The position numbers were made by a program, and so were the translations under genes. The notes beneath the pieces are model-generated. The model did not search any database and was not told the origin of the DNA. It saw only the letters and a program-made list of their open reading frames with translations. A stretch of 55,724 nt of DNA from Candidatus Omnitrophota bacterium (lineage in GTDB: Bacteria; Omnitrophota; Gorgyraeia; Zapsychrales; Zapsychraceae): contig JACRHP010000059.1 in NCBI GenBank assembly GCA_016212005.1, positions 1 to 55,724 on the forward strand, in the 5' to 3' direction. Below, in pieces: positions 7,350 to 17,400 of this stretch. The number at the start of each line of letters is the position of its first letter. Position 1 is the first letter of the stretch.

Positions 7350-8762
7350 CTAGCGGTATCGCTCGTAAAACTGATTTACGAATAATTCCTGCGGGTCATG
7401 CACGCGCTTTTTCTCGATGAATTGATCAAATTCCGGATAAGATCTCCGAACCTGATCTTTAGATGGATAAAGCTGATATGGCAGATAATATGTCCCACCA
7501 TGGCTTAAGGCCAAATCCACCATTTTTCTGGTCCATGCCTGAGCTTCTTGCCTATGTTTCTCATCTAACCTTTGGTTGATATACAAAACTACCGCAAAAC
7601 AGTCGCCTTTCGCGTAATGCAAAAACGACTGCTTATCCGTGGGCACATATCGAACAGTTACGCTCAACAAATTAACATGATCTTCCCTCATAATTTTCCT
7701 TAACCCATCAACGAATTCGGTAAATTTATCCGTCGGGATAAAATATTCCTGCAAAATATCGGTATCGTTAGGCCAAGAATAATCCAAAAACTTGACAATC
7801 GGCCGCATGGCGTTATTGCGGGAGACGTACTCCACCGCACCTACTTTCGCGACCAGACGTTTTTCAAAAAACCATCTAAGATTCTTACCCCAATCAAAAG
7901 TTCTGGACAAGCCTAGAAAGAATTTATTCCTGAGAACATTTTTTTCGCCCTGTAGCGCAAATAATGATTCGTCAGTCTCTTTCGTTACGGCATAATCTGT
8001 GACAACAACTTCTCTCAATAATGAATCAGGTGCGTTGGAAAGCTTGGCTGAATGCAGTCCTATGGCACGATTCCCAAAAACATGAGTTTTGAAATACTCC
8101 GGGTATTCTTTATAATCCATCACCTTTGATGTCATCTTATAGATCGCATCCGATGTGAGTTCCAGATCGACATCGACAATAACCCCAAAGAGCCCATAAC
8201 CTCCAATAACCAAAATGAATAATTCGAGATCTTCTTCCCGACTTACATTGATCAGGGATCCATCGGCCCTCATAAAATGGAAAGATCTTACAGTTTCAAT
8301 GATCGATCCGTAATTTGGGTCGTTGCCGTGAGTATTGACCCCCAAAGATCCACCCACCGTAAAAATGTTGGACGCCTGCATGACTTTAACCGCACAACCA
8401 TGTGGCTTAGCGTAAGCCTGAATCTGCTCCCAAGTCGCACCCGGCTGAACGCGAATGACCTTATTCGTCACATCGAAAGAAAGAACTTTATTAAATCCCA
8501 GCATATCCAGGACGATACAATTAACACAAGCCTGTTGGCCACCCTGGCTATGCCGTTTTCCTGCTATCGAAATCTTTAACCCCTGGGACCTGGCTTCCTG
8601 TAACGCCGACCGGATATCTCCAATGCTGGCAACATTCACGACCTTATGAACATTGACAGGGTTTAAACGGCTGACGTCATTAAAAATTGTGTCTTGCGCG
8701 AAAACATTGCCCTGAGATAAAGAAAAATACAAAAACAATAAAAAAATTTTTGAGCAAGACAT
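7350..8762 (-). CDS. Secreted FAD-binding oxidase (PCMH/sugar-lactone oxidase type)
   Basis: 470 aa with a signal peptide (about residues 1-22). The FAD domain spans about residues 40-230: AGKRHSQGG matches the GxxHS site that can attach FAD covalently in aldonolactone oxidases, and GGSLGVNTHG is the second FAD motif. The C-terminal part resembles the D-arabinono-1,4-lactone oxidase family. AAGGAGTG precedes the ATG. It lies 7 bp after the M28 peptidase. Base composition is visibly more AT-rich than gltB or glpK upstream, so it may have been acquired. The substrate is unknown. Confidence 0.8.
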   Translation of the reverse strand: MSCSKIFLLFLYFSLSQGNVFAQDTIFNDVSRLNPVNVHKVVNVASIGDIRSALQEARSQGLKISIAGKRHSQGGQQACVNCIVLDMLGFNKVLSFDVTNKVIRVQPGATWEQIQAYAKPHGCAVKVMQASNIFTVGGSLGVNTHGNDPNYGSIIETVRSFHFMRADGSLINVSREEDLELFILVIGGYGLFGVIVDVDLELTSDAIYKMTSKVMDYKEYPEYFKTHVFGNRAIGLHSAKLSNAPDSLLREVVVTDYAVTKETDESLFALQGEKNVLRNKFFLGLSRTFDWGKNLRWFFEKRLVAKVGAVEYVSRNNAMRPIVKFLDYSWPNDTDILQEYFIPTDKFTEFVDGLRKIMREDHVNLLSVTVRYVPTDKQSFLHYAKGDCFAVVLYINQRLDEKHRQEAQAWTRKMVDLALSHGGTYYLPYQLYPSKDQVRRSYPEFDQFIEKKRVHDPQELFVNQFYERYR

Positions 8763-8769
8763 CTTGGTA

Positions 8770-9774
8770 TCACTCCTTAGACAAACGGACTATTGACTCT
8801 TTTAAACCCAAAACAACCTTTGCCATCTTTTCATAATCAAGCGTGGTAACGGTATCGGTCGCCGTGTGATAGTTTTTATTGCGCAAATACGCCGTGTCCG
8901 TGATCATGACGGCCGGGTAACCTTCCTGCCAGAATGACCAGTGGTCAGAAAAGTTTATTCCTGGAACAAAGCTGGGCGCAATCAAAGCGCAGACGGGAAA
9001 ATATTGGTGTCGTTTGAAATCGTTATCCAGAAAATCAACGACCCCGCGCGAAGCAAAATTCCCCACGATGGCGACGAAGTCCGCCTTGTTGGGATAAAAT
9101 GGGCCTAAGAGGGGCAAATACTTCTGCGAGAACAGCCCGTCCGGATAATATCCGATCATCTCCAGAATGACGGCCGCTTTGACCTTAACGGAGCTTTCTT
9201 TCAAAGCTCGAACGAAGACCGCGCTTCCCATTTGCCCGGTCATAAAAAACGGTGGTTCTTCATTAGTGAACGCAACGAACATGACCGGAACTTTCAAATC
9301 GGGCTTCTTTAACATGCGCGCCAGTTCCAGCAGTCCCGCTATACCGCTCGCATTATCATCGGCTCCCGGATTAAAGCAGGAATCGTAATGCGCGCCAATA
9401 ATAATGTGTTCTCCTGTGAAACTTTTGTTGGTCCCGACAACGATATTACGATAAGTCTTCCCATCGATGTCGTAAACCCATTCTTCCGGATTGTATCCCA
9501 TTCCCCGGAAGGAAGACTTTATGAAATCTGCAGCCTTATTAAGATTTTGGTAAGAGGCGTAATTTCTAGGGCCAATGTCTTCGCTTAATACCCTAACCGT
9601 ATCCTCTAATCGTCTGGGAAGATCCCGATCAAGGACCGCATTGGGATTTGAAGGCGGTGACGGCATCCAGCCATAGGTCGTTATTCCAACCAAAAGGAAG
9701 CCAACGATCACCGCTTTTATGATTTTGATAAAAAAAGTAGTAATCTTCTCAACCCATCTCTTCGACATTTTCAT
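8770..9774 (-). CDS. Membrane-anchored M28-family zinc metallopeptidase
   Basis: 334 aa. The ATG at 9774 overlaps the glpD stop (ATGA), which favours it over an upstream in-frame codon. One N-terminal membrane helix (about residues 15-38) is followed by an extracytoplasmic M28 domain. Metal and catalytic residues visible are GAHYDS (His, Asp), GADDNASG (bridging Asp), TNEEPP (Glu pair) and the late NYHTATDT (His). The family includes aminopeptidases and glutaminyl cyclase-like enzymes. It is AT-rich relative to glpD. Confidence 0.87.
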   Translation of the reverse strand: MKMSKRWVEKITTFFIKIIKAVIVGFLLVGITTYGWMPSPPSNPNAVLDRDLPRRLEDTVRVLSEDIGPRNYASYQNLNKAADFIKSSFRGMGYNPEEWVYDIDGKTYRNIVVGTNKSFTGEHIIIGAHYDSCFNPGADDNASGIAGLLELARMLKKPDLKVPVMFVAFTNEEPPFFMTGQMGSAVFVRALKESSVKVKAAVILEMIGYYPDGLFSQKYLPLLGPFYPNKADFVAIVGNFASRGVVDFLDNDFKRHQYFPVCALIAPSFVPGINFSDHWSFWQEGYPAVMITDTAYLRNKNYHTATDTVTTLDYEKMAKVVLGLKESIVRLSKE

Positions 9775-11270
9775 TGTGTCACAAATCGCTGAATTTCCCT
9801 CACGCACTGCCCGCTGCGGCAGGGGCGGTAGACGAGCGACAACCGGCGCCGGATGATGTCTTCCTCTTTAACGGCCATTTCGGTTTGTGTCGCGTAGACG
9901 ACCTGGGCCTTGATCGCCGGCGAGCAGGAACACAGCGGCTCTTTAAGGGTGGGGTCTTTGCGGGCGAGCAGCACGACGTCGCGGTAGCGCGTGCCATAAA
10001 TGTCCATTAAGTACTGAACCGTTTCCTCTTTAAAACCGTACGCGCGCGCGGCGTCCGCGGCGCTTTCGACGATCTTCCCGCTGCCAAAGACCGGAAATCC
10101 GGCGGCCGTGTCCACCAATTTTTGCGACGGCAGGATAACGCGCAGGCAATCTTCCGCGATCTTGCGGTACGTCGTGTATTTACCGCCCATGACATAAATA
10201 ACCCCCGAGTACGATTCCTTGATCACGTGCTGACGGGAAATCTGTGACGGCGCCCCTTCTTTGTGGACGAGCGGCCGCAGTCCGGCGAAGGCCGTCACGA
10301 TCTTTTCTTTTTCAAAACTTCCCTGGCCCGGGAATATCCGCCGCAATTCCCGGAACAAATAATCGATGTCCTCCTGGTCCGCGGCCACTTCATCGGGCGA
10401 GGCCTCGTAGTCGGTGTCCGTCGTGCCAATCAGAGAATTCCCCATCCAGGGAATGATAAAAAAAACGCGTTTGTCTTTGGCGGTGGGAAACAAAAGCGCG
10501 TGGTCGCTGATCTTCCCGGGACAGACGACGTGAATGCCTTTGGTCGTGCGCACCGGAGACGATACGTTGCCCTCTTCCTTACGCATCAGGACGTTCGTCC
10601 AGGGCCCGACCGCGCAGACGATCCGCCGCGCGTAAACGTCGAACTCTTTGCCGATCAAGGCATCAAGCGCGCGCACGCCGGCGGCCTTGCCGTCTTTTTT
10701 GATGAAGGATTTTACCTCGACGTAGTTGGCTACGTGCGCGCCGCGCGCCTCGGCGCTCAACACGTTCTCCAGCACAAGCCGCGCGTCGTCCATCTGCGCG
10801 TCGAAGTATAAGACGCCGCCGGCAAGCCCGTCCGCGTTCAAGCCCGGGACAAATTTCATGACTTCCCGCGCCCGAAGGAAACGGTGTCTGCCGATCCGGT
10901 ATTTCCCGGCAAGCCGGTCGTAAAGGGCGACACCAAGACGCATCATCCAGAGCGGTTTACGGTCGCCGCGGTAAACGGGAATGATGAAAGAAAGCGGCGT
11001 GACCAAATGCGGCGCGTCGCGCAGCAAAAAGGATCGCTCGCGCAGGGCCTCGCGCACCAGATCGAGGTCGAAGGTCTCCAGGTACCGCAGCCCGCCGTGG
11101 ATCAGCTTAGTGGATTTGCTCGAGGTGCCGGAGGCGAAGTCGCCTTTTTCCAGGAGTGCGACCTTCAGGCCGTTAAGGGCGGCCATGTGCGCGATCGCCG
11201 CGCCGTTGATCCCACCGCCGACAATGAGGACGTCGTAGGTGCCGTGGGTAAACTGGGAGATATTACGCAT
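9771..11270 (-). CDS. glpD: Aerobic glycerol-3-phosphate dehydrogenase
   Basis: 499 aa. The N-terminal FAD motif is DVLIVGGGINGAAIA (residues 13-27), followed by the family segment GTSSKSTKLIHGGLRYLE. The C-terminal DAO_C domain ends near residue 490. It oxidises sn-glycerol 3-phosphate to DHAP at the membrane and passes electrons to quinone. It follows glpK, with an octamer inverted-repeat array in the 45-bp gap, and is coupled to the peptidase gene by an ATGA overlap. Confidence 0.95.
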   Translation of the reverse strand: MRNISQFTHGTYDVLIVGGGINGAAIAHMAALNGLKVALLEKGDFASGTSSKSTKLIHGGLRYLETFDLDLVREALRERSFLLRDAPHLVTPLSFIIPVYRGDRKPLWMMRLGVALYDRLAGKYRIGRHRFLRAREVMKFVPGLNADGLAGGVLYFDAQMDDARLVLENVLSAEARGAHVANYVEVKSFIKKDGKAAGVRALDALIGKEFDVYARRIVCAVGPWTNVLMRKEEGNVSSPVRTTKGIHVVCPGKISDHALLFPTAKDKRVFFIIPWMGNSLIGTTDTDYEASPDEVAADQEDIDYLFRELRRIFPGQGSFEKEKIVTAFAGLRPLVHKEGAPSQISRQHVIKESYSGVIYVMGGKYTTYRKIAEDCLRVILPSQKLVDTAAGFPVFGSGKIVESAADAARAYGFKEETVQYLMDIYGTRYRDVVLLARKDPTLKEPLCSCSPAIKAQVVYATQTEMAVKEEDIIRRRLSLVYRPCRSGQCVREIQRFVTQ

Positions 11271-11276
11271 GAAAAT

Positions 11277-11350
11277 GTCACCGGGTCACAACGTCACCAG
11301 GTCACACGTTAAAAACTACGTGTGACCTTGTGTCCTTGTGACCTTGCGAC
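11277..11350. repeat. Inverted array of 8-base GTCAC units (glpK/glpD)
   Basis: Four octamers GTCACCGG, GTCACAAC, GTCACCAG, GTCACACG (11277-11308), a 10-nt spacer, then four inverted octamers CGTGTGAC, CTTGTGTC, CTTGTGAC, CTTGCGAC (11319-11350). Transcripts can fold into one long hairpin. The right arm encodes the last residues of GlpK (KVTRTQGHT). Twenty-one bases (11285-11305) recur exactly at 28926-28946. Confidence 0.9.
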
Positions 11351-12887
11351 TACTTCCTTTTGCTTTTTCAACTGCCTGTTGCCAGCCCGCGTAAAGCTCG
11401 GCGCGGCGGCCGGCGGACATCTCCGGGGCAAAGGTGCATTCGGTTTGGCGCAATTTAGCCAGATCCTTTTTACCGCTCCACCAGCCGACCGTGACACCAG
11501 CCAGATACGCCGCGCCCTGCGCGGTCGATTCGATTGTTTTGGGACGCACGATCCGGCAATTTAAAATATCCGCCTGGAATTGCATCAGGAAATCATTCTT
11601 GCACGCGCCGCCGTCGACATTCAACGCCCTGATCCGGGTCCCGGATTCTTCTTGCATCAGATCGAACACGTCTTTAGTCTGGTACGCCATTGACTCCAGC
11701 GCCGCGCGCGCAATGTGTTTGACGTTGGCACCGCGCGTCAAGCCACAAATCAATCCCCGCGCGTCGCTATCCCAATACGGCGCGCCCAGCCCGACAAAGG
11801 CCGGTACAAAATAAACCCCGTGAGTGTCCTTTAAGCCGCGAATCATTGCTTCAGTCTGCGCCGAGGTTTTGATCACGCCTAACTGATCCCGCAGCCACTG
11901 CACCACGGCACCGGCAATGAAGACAGAACCTTCCAGCGCGTAAACCGGTTTACCTTTGTCGTCACTGGCCAGTGTTGAAAGTAAACCCTTCTTTGAGTAA
12001 ATCAATTTCCTGCCCGTGTTCAGGACAATGAAACACCCCGTGCCGTAGGTATTCTTGACGGTGCCGGGCGCGTAACAGCCCTGGCCGTACAACGCGGCCT
12101 GCTGGTCGCCCAAAACGGCCGTAATTGGAATCCCGGCCGGTAGGGACAGGTCTAGACCTGTCCCTGCCGTGTACCCGGATTGCCGGCCGGAATTCTTTTG
12201 AGCCTTGGTGTACCCGAAAACGGACCCTGAATTTTGCACACGCGGCAAGGTCACGGAAGGAATTTTCAGAATCTTTAGAAGTTGCGGGTCCCATTTTTTG
12301 GTGCGAATGTTGAAAATCAGCGTGCGCGAGGCGTTGGTCGGGTCGGTGGCGTGGGATTCCCCGCCGGTCAATTTCCAAATGAGCCAGCTGTCAATCGTGC
12401 CGAAACAGATCCCGCCTTTTTCCGCCCGGCGGCGCAAACCCGGGACGTGGTCCAGCAGCCAGCGGATCTTGGTCCCCGAAAAATACGCGTCAAGGACGAG
12501 CCCCGTTTTTGCGCGAAACAATTTCTCCAGGCCCTTCGCCTTAAGCGCTTGGCAAAGATCCGCCGTGCGCCGGCACTGCCAGACAATGGCACGGTGGACG
12601 GGCTTGCCCGTCTTGCGGTCCCACAACACGGTCGTCTCGCGCTGGTTGGTAATGCCGATGGCGGCGATCTCTTGGGGTGAAACGCGGGATTTCTTTAAAA
12701 CGCCTTTGATGACCGCGGCACAAGACGCCCAGATCTCGTCGGCGTCGTGTTCCACCCAGCCGGGCTTGGGGAAATATTGCGGGAATTCCTTGTAATCGCT
12801 GGCAACAACACTACCTTTCGCGGCAAACAAAAAAGCCCTTGACCCGGTGGTACCCTGATCAAGAGCGAGGATGTAGCGCTTATTCAT
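11316..12887 (-). CDS. glpK: Glycerol kinase with in-frame palindromic insertion
   Basis: 523 aa, somewhat longer than the usual 495-505. The FGGY kinase marks are DQGTTGSRAF (residues 9-18), the ALEGSVFIAGA segment and GGACKNDFLMQ. It phosphorylates glycerol with ATP to sn-glycerol 3-phosphate, feeding glpD directly downstream. Extra residues in the segment between SGRQSGYT and IPITAV are encoded by a near-perfect palindrome (12139-12168). The C-terminal tail after KGSSRK comes from the octamer array. Both ends of the gene abut short-unit repeat arrays. Confidence 0.95.
   Translation of the reverse strand: MNKRYILALDQGTTGSRAFLFAAKGSVVASDYKEFPQYFPKPGWVEHDADEIWASCAAVIKGVLKKSRVSPQEIAAIGITNQRETTVLWDRKTGKPVHRAIVWQCRRTADLCQALKAKGLEKLFRAKTGLVLDAYFSGTKIRWLLDHVPGLRRRAEKGGICFGTIDSWLIWKLTGGESHATDPTNASRTLIFNIRTKKWDPQLLKILKIPSVTLPRVQNSGSVFGYTKAQKNSGRQSGYTAGTGLDLSLPAGIPITAVLGDQQAALYGQGCYAPGTVKNTYGTGCFIVLNTGRKLIYSKKGLLSTLASDDKGKPVYALEGSVFIAGAVVQWLRDQLGVIKTSAQTEAMIRGLKDTHGVYFVPAFVGLGAPYWDSDARGLICGLTRGANVKHIARAALESMAYQTKDVFDLMQEESGTRIRALNVDGGACKNDFLMQFQADILNCRIVRPKTIESTAQGAAYLAGVTVGWWSGKKDLAKLRQTECTFAPEMSAGRRAELYAGWQQAVEKAKGSSRKVTRTQGHT
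12139..12168. repeat. Palindromic element inside glpK
   Basis: Positions 12142-12165 are a perfect 24-bp palindrome centred on TCTAGA, extended to 30 bp with one non-complementary pair. It is read in frame as part of GlpK (about AGTGLDLSLPAG) in a loop region where glycerol kinases vary. This resembles the protein-coding palindromic elements described in Rickettsia, which is a comparison and not a claim of homology. Confidence 0.85.
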
Positions 12888-12895
12888 AAAGTCCA

Positions 12896-12967
12896 GTGGT
12901 AAGTCGTAAGTGGTAAGTGACTAAGCAAGAAATTTTTGCTTACGACTTACGACTTATCACTTACGAC
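12896..12967. repeat. Inverted array of 7-base units (gltD/glpK)
   Basis: Left arm: GTGGTAA, GTCGTAA, GTGGTAA, GTGACTAA (12896-12924). Centre: GC-rich ends around an A/T run. Right arm: TTACGAC, TTACGAC, TTATCAC, TTACGAC (12940-12967). The right arm contains the gltD stop codon (12947-12949) and encodes the last GltD residues (SVVSDKS). The glpK start lies at 12887, just past the left arm. Confidence 0.9.
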
Positions 12968-14395
12968 TGATTGCATCAAATAACTGTGCACGCCTTTGGC
13001 GGCGGCGCGGCCTTCGTGGATGGCCCAGACAACGAGCGACTGTCCGCGCGTCATGTCTCCGGCGGTGAAAACGCCAGGGACACTCGTCATCTTGTTTTTA
13101 TCGGCTTTAACGTTGCTGCGCTCGTCTAATTCCACACCGAAATCTTGTAATAAACCATTCTTGACCGGGCCTAAGAATCCCATCGCGAGAAGAACAAGGT
13201 CGGCATCGACGGTAAATTCCGATCCCGGCACCTCGGTCATGGCCGGGCGTCCGGTCTTCGGGTCTTTGGGCCCGAATTGCAGCTTCACGCCGTGCAACTT
13301 TTTGACCGCGCCCTTCTCGCCGCTGAATTTCTTGGTCATGACGGAATAGTCGCGCTCCACGCCTTCTTCGTGCGAGGTCGAGGTGCGCTCGACGAGCGCC
13401 CATTGCGGCCAGGGATTTTCCGGATTACGGTCTTTCGGCGGACGCGCTAAAAGCTCGAACTGCCGGACGACCTTCGCGCCATGGCGGTTGGCGGTCCCGA
13501 CGCAATCGGAACCCGTGTCGCCGCCGCCCAAGACCACGACATTCTTTCCTTCGGCACTGATACGCTCCTTCGCGGGGACCTTTTGTCCGGCATTGACGCG
13601 GTTCTGCTGGGTCAAGAAATCCATCGCGAAATGCACACCTTTAAGATTCCTTCCCTCAACCGGCAGATCCCGCGGCTGTTCCGCGCCGCCGCACAGGACG
13701 ACCGCGTCGAATTTCTCGCGCAGTTCCGCGGCCTTGATGTCGACACCGACGTTCGTTTTTGTTTTAAACTTGACGCCTTCCGCTTCCATGCGCTTGACGC
13801 GCCGCTCGATGACCCATTTCTCCAGCTTGAAATCAGGGATCCCCAAACGCAGCAACCCGCCGATATATTCGTTCTTTTCATAAACGGTCACTTTATGTCC
13901 GGCCTTGTTCAATTGATCCGCGCAGGCCAGCCCCGCCGGGCCGGAGCCGACGACGGCAACGGCTTTCCCGGTCCTTTTCCTGGGCACTTCGGGCTTGACC
14001 CAACCCTCCTTGTACGCTCGTTCAATAATGGAAACTTCGATATTTTTGATGGTGACCGGCGGGGCGTTGATCCCCAGGACGCAGGAATTCTCGCACGGGG
14101 CGGGGCAAACGCGTCCGGTAAATTCGGGAAAGTTGTTGGTCTTGTGCAGGCGCTCGATCGCTTCCTGCCAGCGGTCGCGGAAAACAAGATCGTTCCAGTC
14201 GGGGATAATGTTGCCGATAGGGCACCCAACCTGACAAAACGGGACGCCGCAATCCATGCAGCGCGCGCCCTGCTTTTTCAGATCCTCCTCGGGCATCGGC
14301 TGGTAAAATTCCTTCCAATGCTTCAAGCGCCGGACAATAGACTCCTTGTGGAAGTCTTCCCTGTTATATTTTATGAATCCGGTAACGTCACCCAT
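12947..14395 (-). CDS. gltD: Glutamate synthase small subunit
   Basis: 482 aa. The N-terminal domain carries the 4Fe-4S cysteines (CMDCGVPFC, then [12 protein letters not shown]), followed by an FAD GSGPAGL motif (about residue 150) and an [13 protein letters not shown] motif (about residue 290). It transfers electrons from NADPH to GltB for making glutamate from glutamine and 2-oxoglutarate. It sits directly behind gltB with a heptamer array in the gap. The final residues come from the next array. Confidence 0.95.
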   Translation of the reverse strand: MGDVTGFIKYNREDFHKESIVRRLKHWKEFYQPMPEEDLKKQGARCMDCGVPFCQVGCPIGNIIPDWNDLVFRDRWQEAIERLHKTNNFPEFTGRVCPAPCENSCVLGINAPPVTIKNIEVSIIERAYKEGWVKPEVPRKRTGKAVAVVGSGPAGLACADQLNKAGHKVTVYEKNEYIGGLLRLGIPDFKLEKWVIERRVKRMEAEGVKFKTKTNVGVDIKAAELREKFDAVVLCGGAEQPRDLPVEGRNLKGVHFAMDFLTQQNRVNAGQKVPAKERISAEGKNVVVLGGGDTGSDCVGTANRHGAKVVRQFELLARPPKDRNPENPWPQWALVERTSTSHEEGVERDYSVMTKKFSGEKGAVKKLHGVKLQFGPKDPKTGRPAMTEVPGSEFTVDADLVLLAMGFLGPVKNGLLQDFGVELDERSNVKADKNKMTSVPGVFTAGDMTRGQSLVVWAIHEGRAAAKGVHSYLMQSVVSDKS

Positions 14396-14406
14396 CTTTT
14401 AGCTTT

Positions 14407-14459
14407 CAGTCGTCAGTCTTCAGACATCAGACTGAAGTCTGACGACTGATGACTGACGA
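14407..14459. repeat. Inverted array of 7-base units (gltB/gltD)
   Basis: Left arm: CAGTCGT, CAGTCTT, CAGACAT, CAGACTG (14407-14434). Then a four-base centre, then CTGACGA, CTGATGA, CTGACGA (14439-14459). The array fills nearly all of the 69-bp gap between the gltB stop (14465) and the gltD start (14395) and can form an extended hairpin in the message. Confidence 0.9.
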
Positions 14460-14464
14460 CTCGT

Positions 14465-17400
14465 TCAATTTCCATCTTTTCTCGCCGCTGCGCCGGTAAC
14501 CAGCTCTTTTTCGCCGGGCAGCGCCGCGGCCTCGGCGGCCTGTTCCACAACCCGCCGGTAATCGATGGGGTAGACTTTGACAAACTGCGGCACGGTTTTT
14601 GTCCAGTTGCCCAAAACACGCCGGGCAACGGAACTCTCCGTGTATTGGGCGTGATCCGTGATGAGCTGTTTCAATTCCCGGATGTCTTCCTCGCGCTCAA
14701 CCGGGAATAATTCCACCATCCCCATATTGCACCGCGTCTTGAATTGAGTGTCCACATCCCACACGTAGGCGATGCCGCCGCTCATGCCGGCGGCAAAATT
14801 ACGTCCCGTGCGCCCGAGGATGACCACCCGTCCGCCGGTCATATATTCGCAGCCGTGGTCCCCGACACCCTCGACGACCGCCGCGGCGCCGCTGTTACGC
14901 ACGCAAAACCGCTCGCCGGCGATCCCGCGGAAATACGCCTCGCCGCAAACCGCGCCGTACAAAACAACATTACCGACGAGGATATTCTCTTCCGGCACGA
15001 AAACCGCTTTTCTCGACGGATAAACGATCAATTTCCCGCCGGAAAGCCCTTTGCCGGCGTAATCGTTGGTGTCGCCTTCCAGCGTAAAGGTCACCCCGTG
15101 CGCCAGGAACGCGGCGAAACTCTGCCCGGCGGAACCTTCAAATTTGATCTGGATAGTGTCATCCGGCAGCCCGGCCAGACCATACTTGCGGGCGATGGCG
15201 GAACTAAGCATCGTCCCGACGGTACGGTTGATATTCTGGACAGGAAAATTCAATTTCACCGGCGTCTTGTTGAGGATCGCCTGCGGACAGCTTTCGATGA
15301 TCTGGTTATCCAGGGCTTTCTCCAGGCCGTGGTCCTGGCGCCCGACATGATGGATGGCCACGTGTTTGGGCACGTCGGGCCTGTGCAGGATGTTGGTCAG
15401 GTCGATCCCCCTGGCCTTCCAGTGGTCGACCGCCTCCCGGGTCTCGAGCATATCGACGCGGCCGACCATGTCCTCGAATTTACGGAACCCCAGCCCGGCC
15501 ATAATCTCACGCACTTCTTCGGCGACAAACGTGAAATAATTCACCACGTGCTCCGGCTGGCCGGTGAATTTTTTGCGCAGCTCCTTGTCCTGGGTGGCGA
15601 TCCCCACCGAGCAGGTGTTCAAATGACATTTACGCAGGAGGATACAACCCATCGAAACCAGCGCGATCGTCGAAAACCCGAACTCGTCGGCGCCGAGCAT
15701 CGCGGCGATGGCCACGTCGCGGCCGGTCTTCAGCTGCCCGTCGGTCTGCACGCGGATGCGCCCGCGCAGATCGTTCATGACCAGGACCTGCTGCGTTTCC
15801 GCGATGCCGAGCTCCATGGGAAGCCCCGCGTGTTTGATCGAGGTCTGCGGCGAGGCGCCGGTGCCGCCCTCGAAGCCGCTGATCAAGACATGGTCGGACT
15901 TGCCCTTGGAAACCCCGGCGGCGATGGTGCCCACGCCGATCTCGGATACCAATTTCACGCTCACGTCCGCCTTCGGGTTGGCGTTCTTAAGATCGTGGAT
16001 CAACTGCGCCAAGTCTTCGATGGAATAAATATCATGGTGCGGCGGCGGAGAAATAAGCCCCACGCCGGGCGTGGTGTGCCGGGTCGCCGCGATCTCTTCG
16101 CTGACCTTGTGCCCGGGGAGCTGTCCGCCCTCGCCGGGCTTCGCCCCTTGCGCCATCTTGATCTGCAGTTGGTCGGCATTGACGAGATATTCGATCGTGA
16201 CGCCGAACCGTCCCTGCGCGACCTGCTTGATGCGGCTGCGCCGCCAGTCGCCGTTGGGGTCTTTCTGGTAGCGGTCCGCGTCCTCGCCGCCCTCGCCCGT
16301 GTTGGAAAATCCGCCCATGCGGTTCATGGCGATGGCAAGCGTTTCGTGCGCCTCTTTGGAAATAGAGCCGTAGCTCATGGCGCCGGTGGCGAAACGCTTG
16401 ACGATCTCCGATGCCGGCTCGACTTCCCCGACAGGGACCGGCTTGCCTTGCTTGAACGTCAAAAGCCCCCGGATCGTCGCCAGGTTCGTTTCCTGGTTGT
16501 TGACCAGCCTGGCGAACTGTTTATAAAGATCATGTTTACCGCTACGCACCGCGTGCTGGAGCATGGCGATCGTCGCCGGGTTGAGCTGATGGTGCTCGCC
16601 TTCCTTGCGCCAATGATAATCGCCGCCCTCTTCGAGCATCGTGTCGTAGACGTTCTCCACCGGATACGCATGTTTATGGCGGCGCAGCGCTTCTTCAGCC
16701 ACGGTCTCGATGCCGATCCCGCCGATGCGCGAAGGCGTCGCCGTGAAATATTTCTTGATGAATTCCTCACCCAGGCCCACGGCCTCGAAGATCTGCGCGC
16801 CGCAGTAGGACTGGACGGTCGAGATCCCCATCTTGGAAATGATCTTGAACAACCCCTTGCGGGTCGATTTCAGGAAATTCTTCTGCGCGTGCTCGCTGTC
16901 GAGATTCTCCGGATAAATCCCCTGGCGGATCTCGTTTTCAATCGTCTCAAAGGCGAGATACGGGTTAATCGCGTTGGCCCCGTAGCCGATCAAGACGGCG
17001 AAATGGTGCATCTCGCGGGCCTCGCCGGTCTCCAGGACCAGGCTCACCTTCGTGCGCGTCCCCTTGCGGATCAGATGATGATGCAGCCCCGAGCAGGCCA
17101 GGAGCGACGGGATGGGGACATTGTCCTTATTGACGTCGCGGTCCGACAAGATCAGGATCGTGTAGCCCTCCCCTATGGCCTTGTCCGCCTCACGGAAAAG
17201 TTTCTCCATGGCCGGATCCAGCCCTTCGGGCCCTTTGGCCGCTTTAAAGACCGACGACAGTGTCGTTGTCTTGAGGCCGCCGGTATTCACGCGGCGGATC
17301 TTTTCCAGCTCTTCATTGGTCAAGACCGGCCGCGCCACACGCAGGCGGCGGGCGTGCTGCGGCGTTTCATCCAAAAGGTTCCCTTCGGCCCCCAGCATCA

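Noticed and set aside
11277-14459. CRISPR array
   Set aside because: The short units are 7-8 bases, directly adjacent and inverted around a centre, without spacers of CRISPR length.
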